A stretch of DNA of 64,000 bases from Vombatus ursinus (GCF_900497805.2 NW_020954557.1:39492894-39556893), one strand, 5' to 3'. Counted from the first letter of the stretch, positions 33,026 through 43,536 are shown. Numbers and translations: made by a program. Notes: a model not told the origin generated them from the sequence alone.

Positions 33026-33061
33026 GGTATTGCTTGAAACCCTTAAAAATAGAGACATTAC

Positions 33062-33224
33062 AATAGAAAAAAACACTGGGTTTGAATCCTGGCTCTCAAC
33101 TCCCTGTGTCACCTTGGGAAAGTCATTTTACATTTCTAGGCTCTATTTTCTCCATCATTAAATGTGAGGCAATTGGACTAGGTGATACGTAAAGTGACTT
33201 GTTCTGATCCTATGCAATTGCCCT
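33062..33224 (+). mobile_element. MIR SINE
   Basis: ACTGGGTTTGAATCCTGGCT, CTGTGTCACCTTGGGAAAGT, TTCTCCATCATTAAATGTGA. Confidence 0.75.
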
Positions 33225-33375
33225 TTAGTACAAGATGGATAGATGGTATTATGGAAACAATGAACATAAGCCTGGACAGACTTTGTGAGCTAACAGAGGA
33301 CAGAAAAACCTGGAGTGCTATGGTCTATGGGTTCATGAAGATTTGGACACCATTGAGCAACTGAACAGCAAAAAC
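33225..33375 (+). mobile_element. RTE-type LINE 3' end
   Basis: GGACAGAAAAACCTGGAGTG, CTATGGTCTATGGGTTCATG, then TGGACACCATTGAGCAACTG with an AACAGCAA-type end. This is the 3' terminus typical of RTE/BovB-like LINEs. It resembles the MAR1 SINE tails elsewhere in the window, as expected if RTE moves them. Confidence 0.6.
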
Positions 33376-33581
33376 TTTGGGCCCCTTCAACCTTGTCCTA
33401 CAAGTTCTGTTTTCTAAGCCTTGACTTTTAAACTATGAATTAAGTAGGAACAACAAACGTCAAAAAAATCTAGCAAAGTGAGCTAATTGGGGGGAAAGAC
33501 AAGTCTCCTAATAATCTAGGCACAAGGGTGTGAATCTGAGACATACCAGAGACATCTGCATTGGTTAATAGTGGTCCAGGG

Positions 33582-33739
33582 TGGGGCAACTAGGTGGCAC
33601 AGTGGATAGAGTACTGGCCTTGGATTCAGGAGGACCTGAGTTAAAAATCTGGCCTCAGACATATAACACTTACTAGCTGTGTGACCCTGGGCAAGTCACT
33701 TAACCCCATTGCCTAGCCAAAAAAAAAAAAACAAAACCA
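33582..33739 (+). mobile_element. tRNA-derived SINE (WSINE1-like) with perfect TSD
   Basis: Head GGGGCAACTAGGTGGCACAG, GGCCTCAGACATATAACACT, GGGCAAGTCACTTAACCCC, short end CATTGCCTAGCC, poly-A. Identical 15-base duplications AATAGTGGTCCAGGG lie at 33567-33581 and 33740-33754. Confidence 0.95.
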
Positions 33740-33829
33740 AATAGTGGTCCAGGGAGCTCAGGCACAGAGTTTAGAGCTCAGAGACCCTCCAAAGGAAACC
33801 CAGAGTGCTAGACCAGCCCAGACCTCCTC

Positions 33830-34820
33830 AGGGTTCTTCCACTGGGGGAGAGGGCCTGATTTTATCTTCAACTCTAGTGAATGCCCTCTTCTCCCCTCTG
33901 ACATGGCCACTACCCAACTACTGCAATAGCCTTTTGGTAGGTATTCCTGCCTCAAGTCTCTCCCCACTGAAATCAGCTGTTAAAATGATCTTCCTAAAGT
34001 ACAGGTCTGACATTGCCACCTCCCCTATTCTATAAACTCCAGTAGCTCTCCATCACCTAGAGGATCAAATGTAAAATCCCCTAACTGCCATTCAAAGTCC
34101 TTTGTAATCTGTCACCCTCCTGCATTTCCAGTCTTCTTACACCTTACTCATTCTCTCTTTTTAAAATTTTATTTTCAACTTATGGAATAAAACAAGCATT
34201 TCCATAACACAGTACAATAAAAAAATTATTGCACATGAAACTGCAAATCTACTATTCTACTACTACACTACTTGCTATTCCTTTCAACTTATACAACAAA
34301 ACAACAAAATTATCATGTAAATTTCTTTTTTTTCTTCTCCCTACCCACCAGATGTGTTATTCTGTAATTATTCTATACATACTTCTATTTTCACATTACT
34401 TACTCATTCTCCACATACTCTGAGAACCAGTGATGCTAGCTTCCTTCTAGTTCCTACAACAAGACACTCTAGCTTCAGACTGAGAGGCTGTCCTCTAGGC
34501 CTGGAAGGTTCTCTCTCCTCATTTCTGCTTCCTGACTTCCTTCAAGTCCTGGCTAATATCCCACCTTCTATGAGAAGCCATTACTGACCCTCTCCCCTGC
34601 CATCCCAGTTAATGCTTGTGTATTCCCTCTGTTGATTATTTCCAATTTATTCTGTATATATCTGATTTGTTTATCATTGTTTGCATGCAGTCTCTGCCGT
34701 TAGACTGTGAGCTTCTTGAGGGCAGGGATTGTTGTTTGCCTTTCTTTGTACCCTCACCACCTAGAACAGTGCCTGGTCCCTAGGAGACCCTTGAGAAATG
34801 CTTGTTGACTGATGGACTAA
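33830..34820 (+). mobile_element. L2 LINE 3' part, split by an L1 insertion
   Basis: CAACTACTGCAATAGCCTTT, TCAGCTGTTAAAATGATCTT, ATTCAAAGTCCTTTGTAATC, then after 34411 CCTGACTTCCTTCAAGTCCT, TTAGACTGTGAGCTTCTTGA and GAAATGCTTGTTGACTGATG. The two parts join without loss once the L1 fragment and one duplication are taken out. Confidence 0.92.
34156..34398 (-). mobile_element. L1 LINE 3'-UTR fragment inserted in L2
   Basis: Antisense L1 tail: TTATTTTCAACTTATGGAAT, AAAACAAGCATTTCCATAAC, TGAAACTGCAAATCTACTAT. Flanked by the 13-base duplication CTTACTCATTCTC (34143-34155 and 34399-34411). Heavily 5'-truncated (about 243 bases). Confidence 0.88.
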
Positions 34821-34952
34821 CTTAAAACCAATTCACATCTCTTCCAAAAGAGATTTTGGAATGGAGGAGACACATTGACTGGCACAGGAATAGAATCAAA
34901 TAAACCTGTGGAAGTTAGGGGATTAATTAGGACATGCATACCATTTTGCTTA

Positions 34953-35170
34953 GGGCAGCTAGGAGTGTCCAGCCTGGAGTCAGGAGGACCTGACTCAAAT
35001 CCAGCCTCAGACACTTACCATCTATGTGGCTCTGGGCAAATCACTTAACCCTGTTTGCCTCAGTTTCCTCATCTGTAAAATGAGCTGGAGAAGGAAATGG
35101 TGAACCACTCAGTATTTTTGCCAAAGAAAACCCCAAATGGGGTCACAAAGAGTCAGATACAACAACCACC
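34953..35170 (+). mobile_element. MAR1 SINE with a damaged head
   Basis: GGGCAGCTAGGAGTGTCCAG lacks part of the usual tRNA-like head. Then AAATCCAGCCTCAGACACTT, GAGCTGGAGAAGGAAATGG, CCCCAAATGGGGTCACAAAG and an ACAACAACC tail. Likely a small internal deletion. Confidence 0.88.
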
Positions 35171-35212
35171 AGTACTTTGCTTGCTAAAATCTAACCGTAT
35201 TTTGCCTCCAGC

Positions 35213-35315
<103 letters not shown>

Positions 35316-35558
35316 TCTCCTTCCTGATACAGTGAAGGTAGCTGACTGTAACAATGTTTGGGGAAACTCCCCGTACTCGGAAGCTACAATAACTTTTAGT
35401 GATTGAAGGCAGTCCCCATCTTTCCTGGTTCTCTAACAAGGAGCCACTTAAAAGGACAGCAGATTTCCTGCCGTGTTTCCTCTTTGCTGGGGGAAAAAAC
35501 ACTTAAAGGAAATTTTATCTCCTCTTGGAGGTTGCCAGTATTTAGGTAGAAAACATCG

Positions 35559-35584
35559 CACACACACACACACACACACACACC
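35559..35584. repeat. (CA)n microsatellite
   Basis: Uninterrupted CA run of about 13 units. Confidence 0.95.
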
Positions 35585-35589
35585 CCGTT

Positions 35590-36350
35590 CCCCTGGAAAA
35601 GGATTGACATGAGACATAAATGATGGAGCTGCTAAGACACAAAATGTTTTGTTTTGAAAATACTGCCTGTTTTAAGCATATGATCGGCTGCTTGGCTTAT
35701 GCTAAGTTTTCAAAACCGCAATGTTACAGAGCAACTCTTTTTTATTATTTAATCTTTAAAAAAAATTAAACTGTGTTCCAATTGCATGAAAGACAAATCA
35801 AGCATTATCAATGAGGAAGTTTTGCTGCAGGCTCTAGAAACAAAGCCCCAAGGTCTCCATTCTTAGAGAGAGGATCCCTAACTAACTACCTTGGTAAGGA
35901 CTGAATCTAAAGTCCTAACGCTTAGGACCTAAGCAGTCTGCATGTGAGCATGGAGAATGACCACTGGGTGTCACTGTTGTTGGTGCTGTGGACAGCAGGG
36001 AGGAGGAGGGGAGATTGATAGTCACTTTATGGGATACCTTTCTATGGGGAAGTGGAGATAGTGTTGTTTTTTTTAAAGATAATACAATATAATATAAATA
36101 AGATTTTATACTTATTATATATTACTATATAAGATTTAATTTAGTAGAATATAATTGAGATATTTTAAGATAATCTAACATAAGATAATAATATAAAATA
36201 TTAAGATATTTAAGATATCTAGTTGTTGGGGTTTGGTCATTCTCACTATGAATTTAGTGTCATGCTGTAGAAAAAAATAGAAAATTTAACAATCAGTAAG
36301 AGGTTGAGATTTTTATTCTTAGAGTTTCAGCCCTAACAGATTGTTGGAGT
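35590..36350. other. Unrecognised sequence with AT-rich tract
   Basis: 36070-36230 is TA/AAT-rich low-complexity DNA. The rest is not recognised. A word like CCACTGGGTGTCACTG at 35961 only loosely resembles a CTCF site. Confidence 0.4.
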
Positions 36351-36354
36351 GACC

Positions 36355-36520
36355 TTGGAATCTGTTAGATCTGGAAGTGTCCTGAGAGATGGTCTCATGC
36401 TCCTCTTTCCCCCATCTTACAAATAAAGAATTTAAGACTCAGAGATGAAGTCACTTGCCTAAGGTCATATGCTACTAAGTGACCCTATGAAATCCAATGC
36501 AAATCATCTTCTAGTATCAA
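36355..36520 (-). mobile_element. MIR SINE
   Basis: GATCTGGAAGTGTCCTGAGA, AAGTCACTTGCCTAAGGTCA, TACTAAGTGACCCTATGAAA. Confidence 0.7.
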
Positions 36521-36744
36521 GCAGACACTGTGGAAAATAAGTCTATCTAAATAATTCCCTAAACACATAACAGGCAAGTAAAAAAAAAGTTGCTTCACGT
36601 TCAAAGAAAAAAACAGTAAATAGTGATGTTTACTTGAGACTAATAAAATTAAATGAATATTTTAGATCACAAATCAGTATGAAACTCAATTTGTGGCAGA
36701 AAAGATTTTGTATAAGCTAAGGTAACACATCAGAAATATCACCA

Positions 36745-36945
36745 GAGAGAGGGAACATGGTACAGTGGGCCATGTACTCAGCTAGACATCTGGAAACCCA
36801 GGCGCTAATCCTAGCTCTGCTAGTAACTAGCTGTATGACTGTGGACCCATTATTTTCCTGCTATGGGTCTCCATTTCCTTACTTTTAAAACGAGTGAATT
36901 AGATTAGATGACCTCAAAGGTTCTTTCCAGCCCTAACATCCTATG
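36745..36945 (+). mobile_element. MIR SINE
   Basis: GGAACATGGTACAGTGGGCC, TAACTAGCTGTATGACTGTG, GTCTCCATTTCCTTACTTTT, TGACCTCAAAGGTTCTTTCC. Near full length. Confidence 0.85.
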
Positions 36946-36947
36946 TT

Positions 36948-37290
36948 AGACTTCCCTGGCTTCCTTCACGTCCCAGACTTCTACAACAAGCCTTTCCTGA
37001 TCCCCCATGATAACTAATTCCTTCTCTCTGTTAAAGGAAAAATCTCCAAAATCTCCAATTTGGGGAGGAGAGAGAGAGAAAGAGGGAGACAGGGAGGGGA
37101 GAGGGGAGATGGGAGAGGGAAACGGAAAGGGAGGGAGGGAGGGAGGGAGAGACAGAGACAGAGACAGAGAGAGAGATCTTGTCTGCACGTAGCTGCTTGC
37201 ATGTTACTTCTCTGATTAGACTGTGAGCTCCTTGAGGGCAGGGTCTATTTTTATCTTTCTTTTTATCCCTAGGGATTAGTGAGGTGACTG
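36948..37290 (+). mobile_element. L2 LINE 3' end split by a GA-rich tract
   Basis: Left part ACTTCCCTGGCTTCCTTCAC, AAGCCTTTCCTGATCCCCC. The right part from 37180 has GTAGCTGCTTGCATGTTACT and TTAGACTGTGAGCTCCTTGA. The pieces are collinear with L2 around the simple repeat. Confidence 0.85.
37068..37178. repeat. (GA)n / (GGGA)n / (GACAGA)n tract inside L2
   Basis: Purine-rich low-complexity DNA replaces about 50-100 bases of L2 sequence, so it expanded within the LINE after insertion. Confidence 0.9.
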
Positions 37291-37299
37291 GCTTCACTA

Positions 37300-38030
37300 T
37301 GAAAAGTCAATTAGGAAATCCAGTAAGAAATCACAGTTAGCTGAACAAGGATTCTTTACTTTTTTTTAATGGCTATCATTGAAGACTAATTAAACTCTGG
37401 GTATGGCCAGAAGAAATGAGAGCTTGTCAAAGCCTATGGAAAAAAATCAGACAGTAAAAAAGAAATTTCCTGGAGTCTGTTTTGGTACCAGCCCATGACA
37501 GAGTGCAAACTGGATGGTATCATTCAGTCCAGTCTCTAGTGAGTGATTGACCATGTTCTCAAAACAACCAGGAGGCCCAGGCCCATGCCACACGATTGTT
37601 GGCTTCTGCTCAGTCATAAGTGGCATTAGAACAGCCAGGTAGCCTAGGTCAGGACTCTGCAACCTAGCAGGGATTTGCAAGGGAATTTGCTCTTTGCTAG
37701 TGCTATTTCTATTGAGTGTCTCTAGCTGGTGCTGTTATTCTTTTACTTTCTTGGGCATAGAAATCCAAAGTGTTCAAGGAAACAAGGGAAATTGTTGTGG
37801 GAGGCTAGGGGTGGAGTTGAGGGAAGAGACAGCACTCTAAACGAAAAGCAGGCAGGGTTTATTAATAAATAGTCTTCAAAAGAGTGTCTTAAGAACAGTA
37901 AAAGAGGAATGATAGCAAAAGCCCAGGAGCTTCTAGGGGCCAAAAGAATATAGGAAATAGTTTGAAAAATAGGTTCCTTCACTCACTTGTTGATATAGAT
38001 AAATTTATGAAGTTATGTTATTCCTTAGTT
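37300..38030. other. Unrecognised sequence
   Basis: No family identified. The word GGCAGGGTTTATTAATAAAT near 37853 is the kind of motif found in antisense LTR polyadenylation regions, but nothing else supports an LTR. Confidence 0.3.
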
Positions 38031-38049
38031 TTTGATGTTTATCAATATA

Positions 38050-38400
38050 GCATTGTTTATTTTATTCTTTACAGCATTCCTGAGAGGCAAGTTAGCGAAA
38101 TGATCATCATTTTATAAATGCAGGATTGGGTTGCAGAGAGCATTTGCAACTTAAATAAGATAACCTCTTTGACCCTCAGTTTATCCATATGTAAAATGAA
38201 AGGGTTAAACTAGATGATAGATGATCCTTCCTGATCTTAAAACTACAAGCCTATGATTTAATAAGTCAGTGACAAAGTCAGGGCTGGAAAGTCCCCATAT
38301 TTGAATCCGGAAGGGACCTTAGACATTGAAAATCAAACCCTTCATTTTACAGTTGAGGAAATTGAGGCTCAGAGAAATGAACTTGCCTGGAGTCATAAGT
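38050..38400. mobile_element. MIR fragments in mixed orientation
   Basis: 38080-38140 antisense (GAGAGGCAAGTTAGCG, CATTTTATAAATGCAGG). 38145-38265 sense (CCTCAGTTTATCCATATGTA). 38300-38400 antisense (GAGGAAATTGAGGCTCAGAG). Confidence 0.6.
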
Positions 38401-40225
38401 AGTAGAGTAGAGTATTCCAACTATGCTTCTCTGATTCTAAATCCTATCCACTCCCCACTGCAAAATTCAGATTCCCCAACCACCCACTCCCTAGTTCTTA
38501 TCTCCCTCAACCAGATCCCCACCACCACTACCAATGTCCCACTTAAGGTCTACTCATTATGTTCTCTGACATGCATACTCCATAGGTAACAAACTTGCTT
38601 TGATCTTAAGCCTTCTCCTTTCTTATTCCTTCCATCTTCTTGCACTCACAGAGATCTGGCTCCTTACCCCTACTACTAATCTTTCACTCGTATCTTGCCT
38701 CCTTTCCCCATTACTGCTTCCCCACTCTCTACCATTATCACTCAGAAACCTCTTCTTTGAGGTTCATCCAGTCTGTATTTATCACCCATTTAAGATTCAG
38801 GTAGCCGTTATCTGCCTCCTCCAGGATACTCTCCTTTTTTCCTTACTGATTCCAGTGCCTGACTGTCCATCTTTCCTGCCCTGATTCTAAGGGACTTAAA
38901 TATAAATCCCTCAAACATCTTTACCTCCTAGTATCTCAACTTGCCCATTTCCTATCACCTACTTGTCCACCCCAACTTAGCCACACACAGAGATTAGCCA
39001 TACCCTTGACCTCCACATCACAAAAGTTCCATTTCCATGTTCGTGAACTCTGAAATTCCTTTATCTCATCATAATATGTTTCCCTCTGTCTTACAACCCC
39101 TTATCTGGTTCTTCATCCTCACAGTGACCTCTAATACCAGTTCTTTCCCAGGCTTTCAAAACTGCAATGACCACACCCTTCCAATCCCCATCTTGCCTTC
39201 TTTGTGAACCAACTCTGCACTAATATTTTCTCTCAAGTCTCTTGTCCCCTTGTCCAATCACCACTCTTGCCCTACAAAGCCCTAGGCTTGGATTATTCCC
39301 ACCATTCATGCCTTCACTCCTGCCTACTGAACAAAGCTGGGGACGATCATGTAACTATGTTGACTGAGTCTACTACAAACGTATGTTACATTATTTCAAC
39401 TGGGCCCTCGTTATGGCAAGGCAATCATTTTACACCTCCATTGATTCACCATCCCACTCACTTCACTCCCCACAGAAGCTTTTCCGAAATTTTTCATCCT
39501 TTCTCAAGCCTCTCATGGCTCATCCTCCCCCTACCTTCTCAGTGGAGAGTCTTACCTCATATTTCATTGAAAAAATTAAGGTCATGTGCCAAGAGCTTCC
39601 TCTTCTCTCCGCATTCTAACTTTGAAAATACTGTTGAGGGCACCCCCATCCTCCCAGTTACCCGGGCTCATAACCTCAATGTCATCTTCATCTCCTCACT
39701 TTTTCTCACCCTCAATATCAAATCCATTGCTAAGTCCTGTTAATTCTAATCTTTACAACATCTCTTGTATAAGCGCCTTCTCTCCTCTGACACTGCCAGC
39801 AGGCCCTCATCACCTCACACTTGGACTATCTTAATAATCTTCTGCCTTGTCCCAAATATCTCCCTACTACAATCCATTCTCTGCTTAGTTATCAAAGTGA
39901 TCTTACTCAAGCTCAGGTCTGAAAGTGTCTCTTGCCTATTCAATAAATTCCACTGGCTCCACTTTATGCCCTGGATCAAATATAAAATCCTCAGTTTGGC
40001 TTTTAAAGTCCTTCATAACCTGGTCCCTTCCCACCTTCCCAGTCTTCTTACATCTTACTCCTATCGGAGTACTCCGTGATTCAGAGATGGCAATCTTTTT
40101 GCTATTCCTTGCACAAAACACTTCATCTCTTGACTGCATTTTCACTGGTTGTCCATGTCTGAAACTGTCTTTCTCCTTGTCTCCTTCTTCTGGCTTCCTT
40201 GAATTCTCAGCTAAAATCTCATCTT

Positions 40226-40886
40226 CTTTAAAAAATTTACTTTATGGGGCAGCTAGGTGGTGCAGTGGATAGAGCACCGGCCCTGAAGTCAGGAGGACCT
40301 GAGTTCAAATCCAGCCTCAGACCAAACACTTGACACGTACCAGCTGTGTGACCCTGTGCAAGTCACTTAACCCCAATTGCAAAAAAAAAACCCAAAAAAC
40401 TTTATTTGGAGTTTATGGAATAAAACAAGAATTTCCATAATTTAGTAGAATAAAAAAAAAGATGATTGCATATAAAACTGCAAATCTATTATGTACAGCT
40501 TGCTATTCCTTTTAAGTATATAATGAAGTTATCATCTAAATTTCTTTTTATTTCTTCCGTCTCCCTTTCTGCCCTGAATATGGCTACCCTTAGACACAAA
40601 TATGTATATATACACACACATATATGTAAAATCATTTTGTACAGACTTCTATTTATCAGTTCTTTCTCTGGATGCAGATAGCATATTCCTTCATAGGTCT
40701 TTTGTAGTTAATTTGGGTATTTGTAATGGTCAAAATGACTTAGGTGCTCAAAGCTGTTCTTCTAACAATACTGCTATTACTATATACACTGTTCTTTTGT
40801 TTCTGCTCATTTCACTCTTTATTATTTCATGCAACCGTATCTTTTTCTAAGATCATCAAGCTCATCATTTCTTAAAGCACAGTAGT
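40226..40886 (-). mobile_element. L1 LINE 3' end inserted in L2
   Basis: Antisense L1 tail (TATGGAATAAAACAAGAATT, AACTGCAAATCTATTATGTA, TCTGGATGCAGATAGCATAT, TTTCTGCTCATTTCACTCTT). Flanking copies AAATCTCATCTT and AAATCCCATCTT at 40214-40225 and 40887-40898 are the target-site duplication. It is itself interrupted by a SINE. Confidence 0.85.
40246..40393 (+). mobile_element. tRNA-derived SINE inside the L1 inside the L2
   Basis: GGGGCAGCTAGGTGGTGCAG, AAATCCAGCCTCAGACCAAA, GTACCAGCTGTGTGACCCTG, AACCCCAATTGC and poly-A. Short flanks TTTACTTTAT and AACTTTATTT fit a duplication of the L1 tail. The youngest of three layers. Confidence 0.9.
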
Positions 40887-40974
40887 AAATCCCATCTTTT
40901 ACAAGAAGCCTTTCTTGATCTCCCTTTAACCTAGTGCCTTCCCTAGGTGATTATCTCCAATTTATTACACATGC

Positions 40975-41035
40975 TCTCTACATACATATACATATATATA
41001 TATATACATACACACATATGTGTGTGTACTGTACA
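40975..41035. repeat. (TA)n/(CA)n microsatellite within L2
   Basis: ATACATATA units pass into CACACATATGTGTGTG. Confidence 0.9.
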
Positions 41036-41348
41036 CTTTCTCTCTCTAGTCATGTGTATATATATTGTACAAAGTTATTTGAATATTGTTGCCCTCATTA
41101 GAATGTTAGTCCTTGAGGGCAAAGATTGTGTTTGTCTTTGTCTTCCTCTGTATCCCCAGAGCTAGGTACAGTACCTAGCATATGGTTGGTAATTAATAAA
41201 TTCTTCTTGACTTGAGTTGACTTTCACCAACAACCTCCCCACTGGATATTTTCTTTACTCCTTCATTCAAATTCTGAATATGTTGCCATGTGAAACATAT
41301 ATTTGATGCAAGTCAACAAACATTTATTGGGGACCAATTATTGTGTGT

Positions 41349-41600
41349 GGGCAGCTAGGTGGTGCAGTGGATAGAGCACTGGGACTGGAGTCATGAAGAC
41401 TCATCTTCCTGAGTTCAAATCTGGCTTCAGACACTTACTAACTGTGTGTCACTTAACCTTGTTTGCCTCAGTTTCCCCATCTGTAAAATGAGCTGGAGAA
41501 GGAAATGTTAAATCTCTCCAGTATCTTTGCCAAGAAAACCTCAAATGGGGTCATGAAGAGTCGGACATGACTTATTGAAATGTCAGAATAACAACAACAA
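41349..41600 (+). mobile_element. MAR1 SINE, full length, inside L2
   Basis: GGGCAGCTAGGTGGTGCAGT, TTCAAATCTGGCTTCAGACA, GTTTCCCCATCTGTAAAATG, TCAAATGGGGTCATGAAGAG, tail AACAACAACAAA. Confidence 0.93.
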
Positions 41601-42112
41601 ATTCTTATGGGTAAGGCAGGAAAGTGTTGAAAGGGATAAAAACATGAGTGGAATTTGGTCTCTACTCTCATGGACCTCACAGCCTAGTAGGGAAGATGGA
41701 ATGTACAGAAATAACTATAATAAGGAAAATGCATAGCAAGTATGATAAAAGAGGTATATAATACCAAATTTAGAGGAAGGAAAGATCATATCTCTATGGG
41801 AAGAACAAGGAAGTTTTCATGAAGATCGCATTTAAGGTGAGCCTTAAAAGAGGAGAGGGGACTTTGAAGGGAAACATTAAATTAAATGGAGGGAACAGCA
41901 GGAACAGACTCATGGAGCTGAGACATTAAGCAGTGGTACATTCAGAAAAGAGCAATTTTGCTGGACCACAGGGCATGAAGACCATGAGAGAAGTTTGGCA
42001 AAGTTGGTGTTTAAAGGAAGGGAGGCTTTGAATGCCAAGCTAAGGAGTCTGGGTTTTATCTGAAAGGTAAGATCTGCTGAAAGGTCTGCTGAAAACATTT
42101 GAGTAAGCAGTT

Positions 42113-42303
42113 GAATCATGGAACTCAAAGCAACCCTAGAGGTTTTCTAGTAGAACTCTTTGTTATATAAGATCAGGAAACTGAGGCCCAGAAAGGGCTG
42201 AGGTTTAGTGACTTGTCTAATGTCACAGAGGCAGAAAGTAAAAGAAACTTATTGGAATCCAGGTTCTCTGACTCAAATTCAATATTCTTTCTGTTGTGCC
42301 ACC
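42113..42303 (-). mobile_element. MIR SINE inside L2
   Basis: AGGAAACTGAGGCCCAGAAA, TTAGTGACTTGTCTAATGTC, TCCAGGTTCTCTGACTC. L2 sequence continues on either side. Confidence 0.8.
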
Positions 42304-42484
42304 ATATTGTCATAATCGGAGCTATGATTCAGGAAAATTAACGTGTCAGCAGGATGTAAGCTAGGTGAGACGCTAGAGGCAGGGAGATCAATTAGGAGGC
42401 TAGTGCAATATTTCAGGAAAGAAGTGATGAGAGGCTGAATTAGTGTGGAGACTGAGGCAGTGGTGGGAAGCAAAAGGATTCTAG

Positions 42485-42780
42485 CAATACTGTGGAAGCA
42501 GAAAACCTGAGGATTCAGTGCATGAATAAATTGCTGGGGGTGAGGAAAGCTTCTAAGGATAGGGACGATTAGAAGAAAACACTCAGATTATGAATTCAGA
42601 TGCAGAGCTGGAACTAGAGCACGGTGACCAAGACTCTTCCCCTCTGTGCTGAGAGTAGCTGGCATACTTCTTCCTGAACTGGTCCTAGGAACTGCCCATA
42701 TGGATGTGCCTCTTAGCCCTCCATTATCCTTCCATCCTGAGTGATCATGTCCTTCCCCAGGTCCTTCATCACCACTTCCA
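42485..42780. other. Unrecognised sequence
   Basis: No repeat recognised with confidence. The end adjoins a long pyrimidine tract. Confidence 0.35.
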
Positions 42781-42782
42781 AA

Positions 42783-43190
42783 GGTCTCTCTCTCTTTCTC
42801 TACCTTTCTGTCTCTGCATCTTTCTCTATGTCTCTCTATCTCTTCCTCCTCTTTCTCTGTTTCTTTGTCTCTGTCTCACTGTCTATCTGTCTCTCCCTTC
42901 CTCCTCTTTCTTTTTCTCTGTCTCTCTCTGTCTGTCTCTCTCTCTGCTTCTGTCTCTCTCTTTCTCTCTCTCTCTCTTCCTCACCTCTCTTTCTCTGTCT
43001 ATCTCTCTCTTTTTCTCCCTCCCACCTGCCCTCCCTCTCTGTCTCTGTCCTCTCTTGTTGTCTGTCTCTCCCTCTCTTTCTCCCTCCTTCCTTCCATCCA
43101 TTTCTTTTTCTGTCTTTCTCTGTCCATCTCTGTCTCTCCTTTTGTCATTTTATTTGTCTGTCTGTCTGTCTCTTTCTCCTCCCCCGCTTC
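42783..43190. repeat. Long pyrimidine tract (TC)n, (TCTG)n, (CCTT)n
   Basis: About 400 bases of degenerate CT with interspersed TCTG. It gives three overlapping Ser/Leu/Pro-rich frames (up to 164 codons) and Arg/Glu-rich frames on the other strand, none of them genes. Confidence 0.95.
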
Positions 43191-43194
43191 TGAC

Positions 43195-43535
43195 CTGAAT
43201 TCTCTCACTGTCACTTCTTAGCTTCTCCATCCCTACACCTAACCCTGAGTTAGGAGTTTCAAGTCTAGGGATCACAAGTCATACTATGGGGATTTGGGGT
43301 GGATTCTTTCAGGTATGGACAACCCTTTGTCATTGCTTCACTGCACTGTCCTGGGCTAGACTGTTCCCCCCACCCCCAAATGAATTTGCTACAGAGCAAA
43401 ACATATTACTTATGGATTAGAGTAGTACCATTGTCAGAAGTAATAAAGTTAGAAGGTAGAGCAAATTTGGGGGAAAATAAGTTGTTTTGGATATATTAAG
43501 TTTGACCTACCAATAAGACATGCAAGTAAAGATGA
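43195..43535. other. Unrecognised sequence
   Basis: No repeat or gene feature recognised. Confidence 0.35.
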
Positions 43536-43536
43536 T

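Larger units (their letters stand above)
38420..41215 (+). mobile_element. Long L2 LINE with endonuclease-domain relic and nested insertions
   Basis: The longest L2 here. Near 38639 it reads ALTEIWL, then FEVHPVCIYHPFKIQVAVI, then (another frame) LILRDLNINP: conserved blocks of the L2 apurinic endonuclease. 39640-40225 is the post-RT region (CACACTTGGACTATCTTAAT, CAAGCTCAGGTCTGAAAGTG, TATAAAATCCTCAGTTTGGC). The RT core itself seems deleted, giving an open frame of 179 codons (39204-39743) that lacks RT motifs. Insertions interrupt it at 40226-40886. The 3' end resumes at 40887 and closes near 41200 (TAGCATATGGTTGGTAATTA). Confidence 0.88.
41310..42480 (-). mobile_element. L2 LINE, antisense, with MAR1 and MIR insertions
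   Basis: Pieces 41310-41348, 41601-42112 and 42304-42480 are collinear antisense L2: CAACAAACATTTATTGGGG, GCATTTAAGGTGAGCCTTAA, GCTTTGAATGCCAAGCTAAG, GATCAATTAGGAGGCTAGTG. Ends about 42480 in the C-terminal coding region. Inactive. Confidence 0.85.

Noticed and set aside
35961-35976. CTCF-like site CCACTGGGTGTCACTG
   Set aside because: Differs from the core consensus at key G positions. A match this loose is expected by chance in 64 kb.
37853-37880. Antisense LTR polyadenylation region
   Set aside because: A single TTTATTAATAAA-like word with no LTR ends or companion sequence.
39204-39743. Longest open frame (179 codons) as a possible gene
   Set aside because: It lies wholly inside a decayed L2, between endonuclease and post-RT blocks, without domain or splice signals.
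42704-43221. Overlapping Ser/Leu/Pro-rich frames up to 164 codons
   Set aside because: Produced by the CT simple repeat. Three frames are open at once, the mark of low-complexity DNA.
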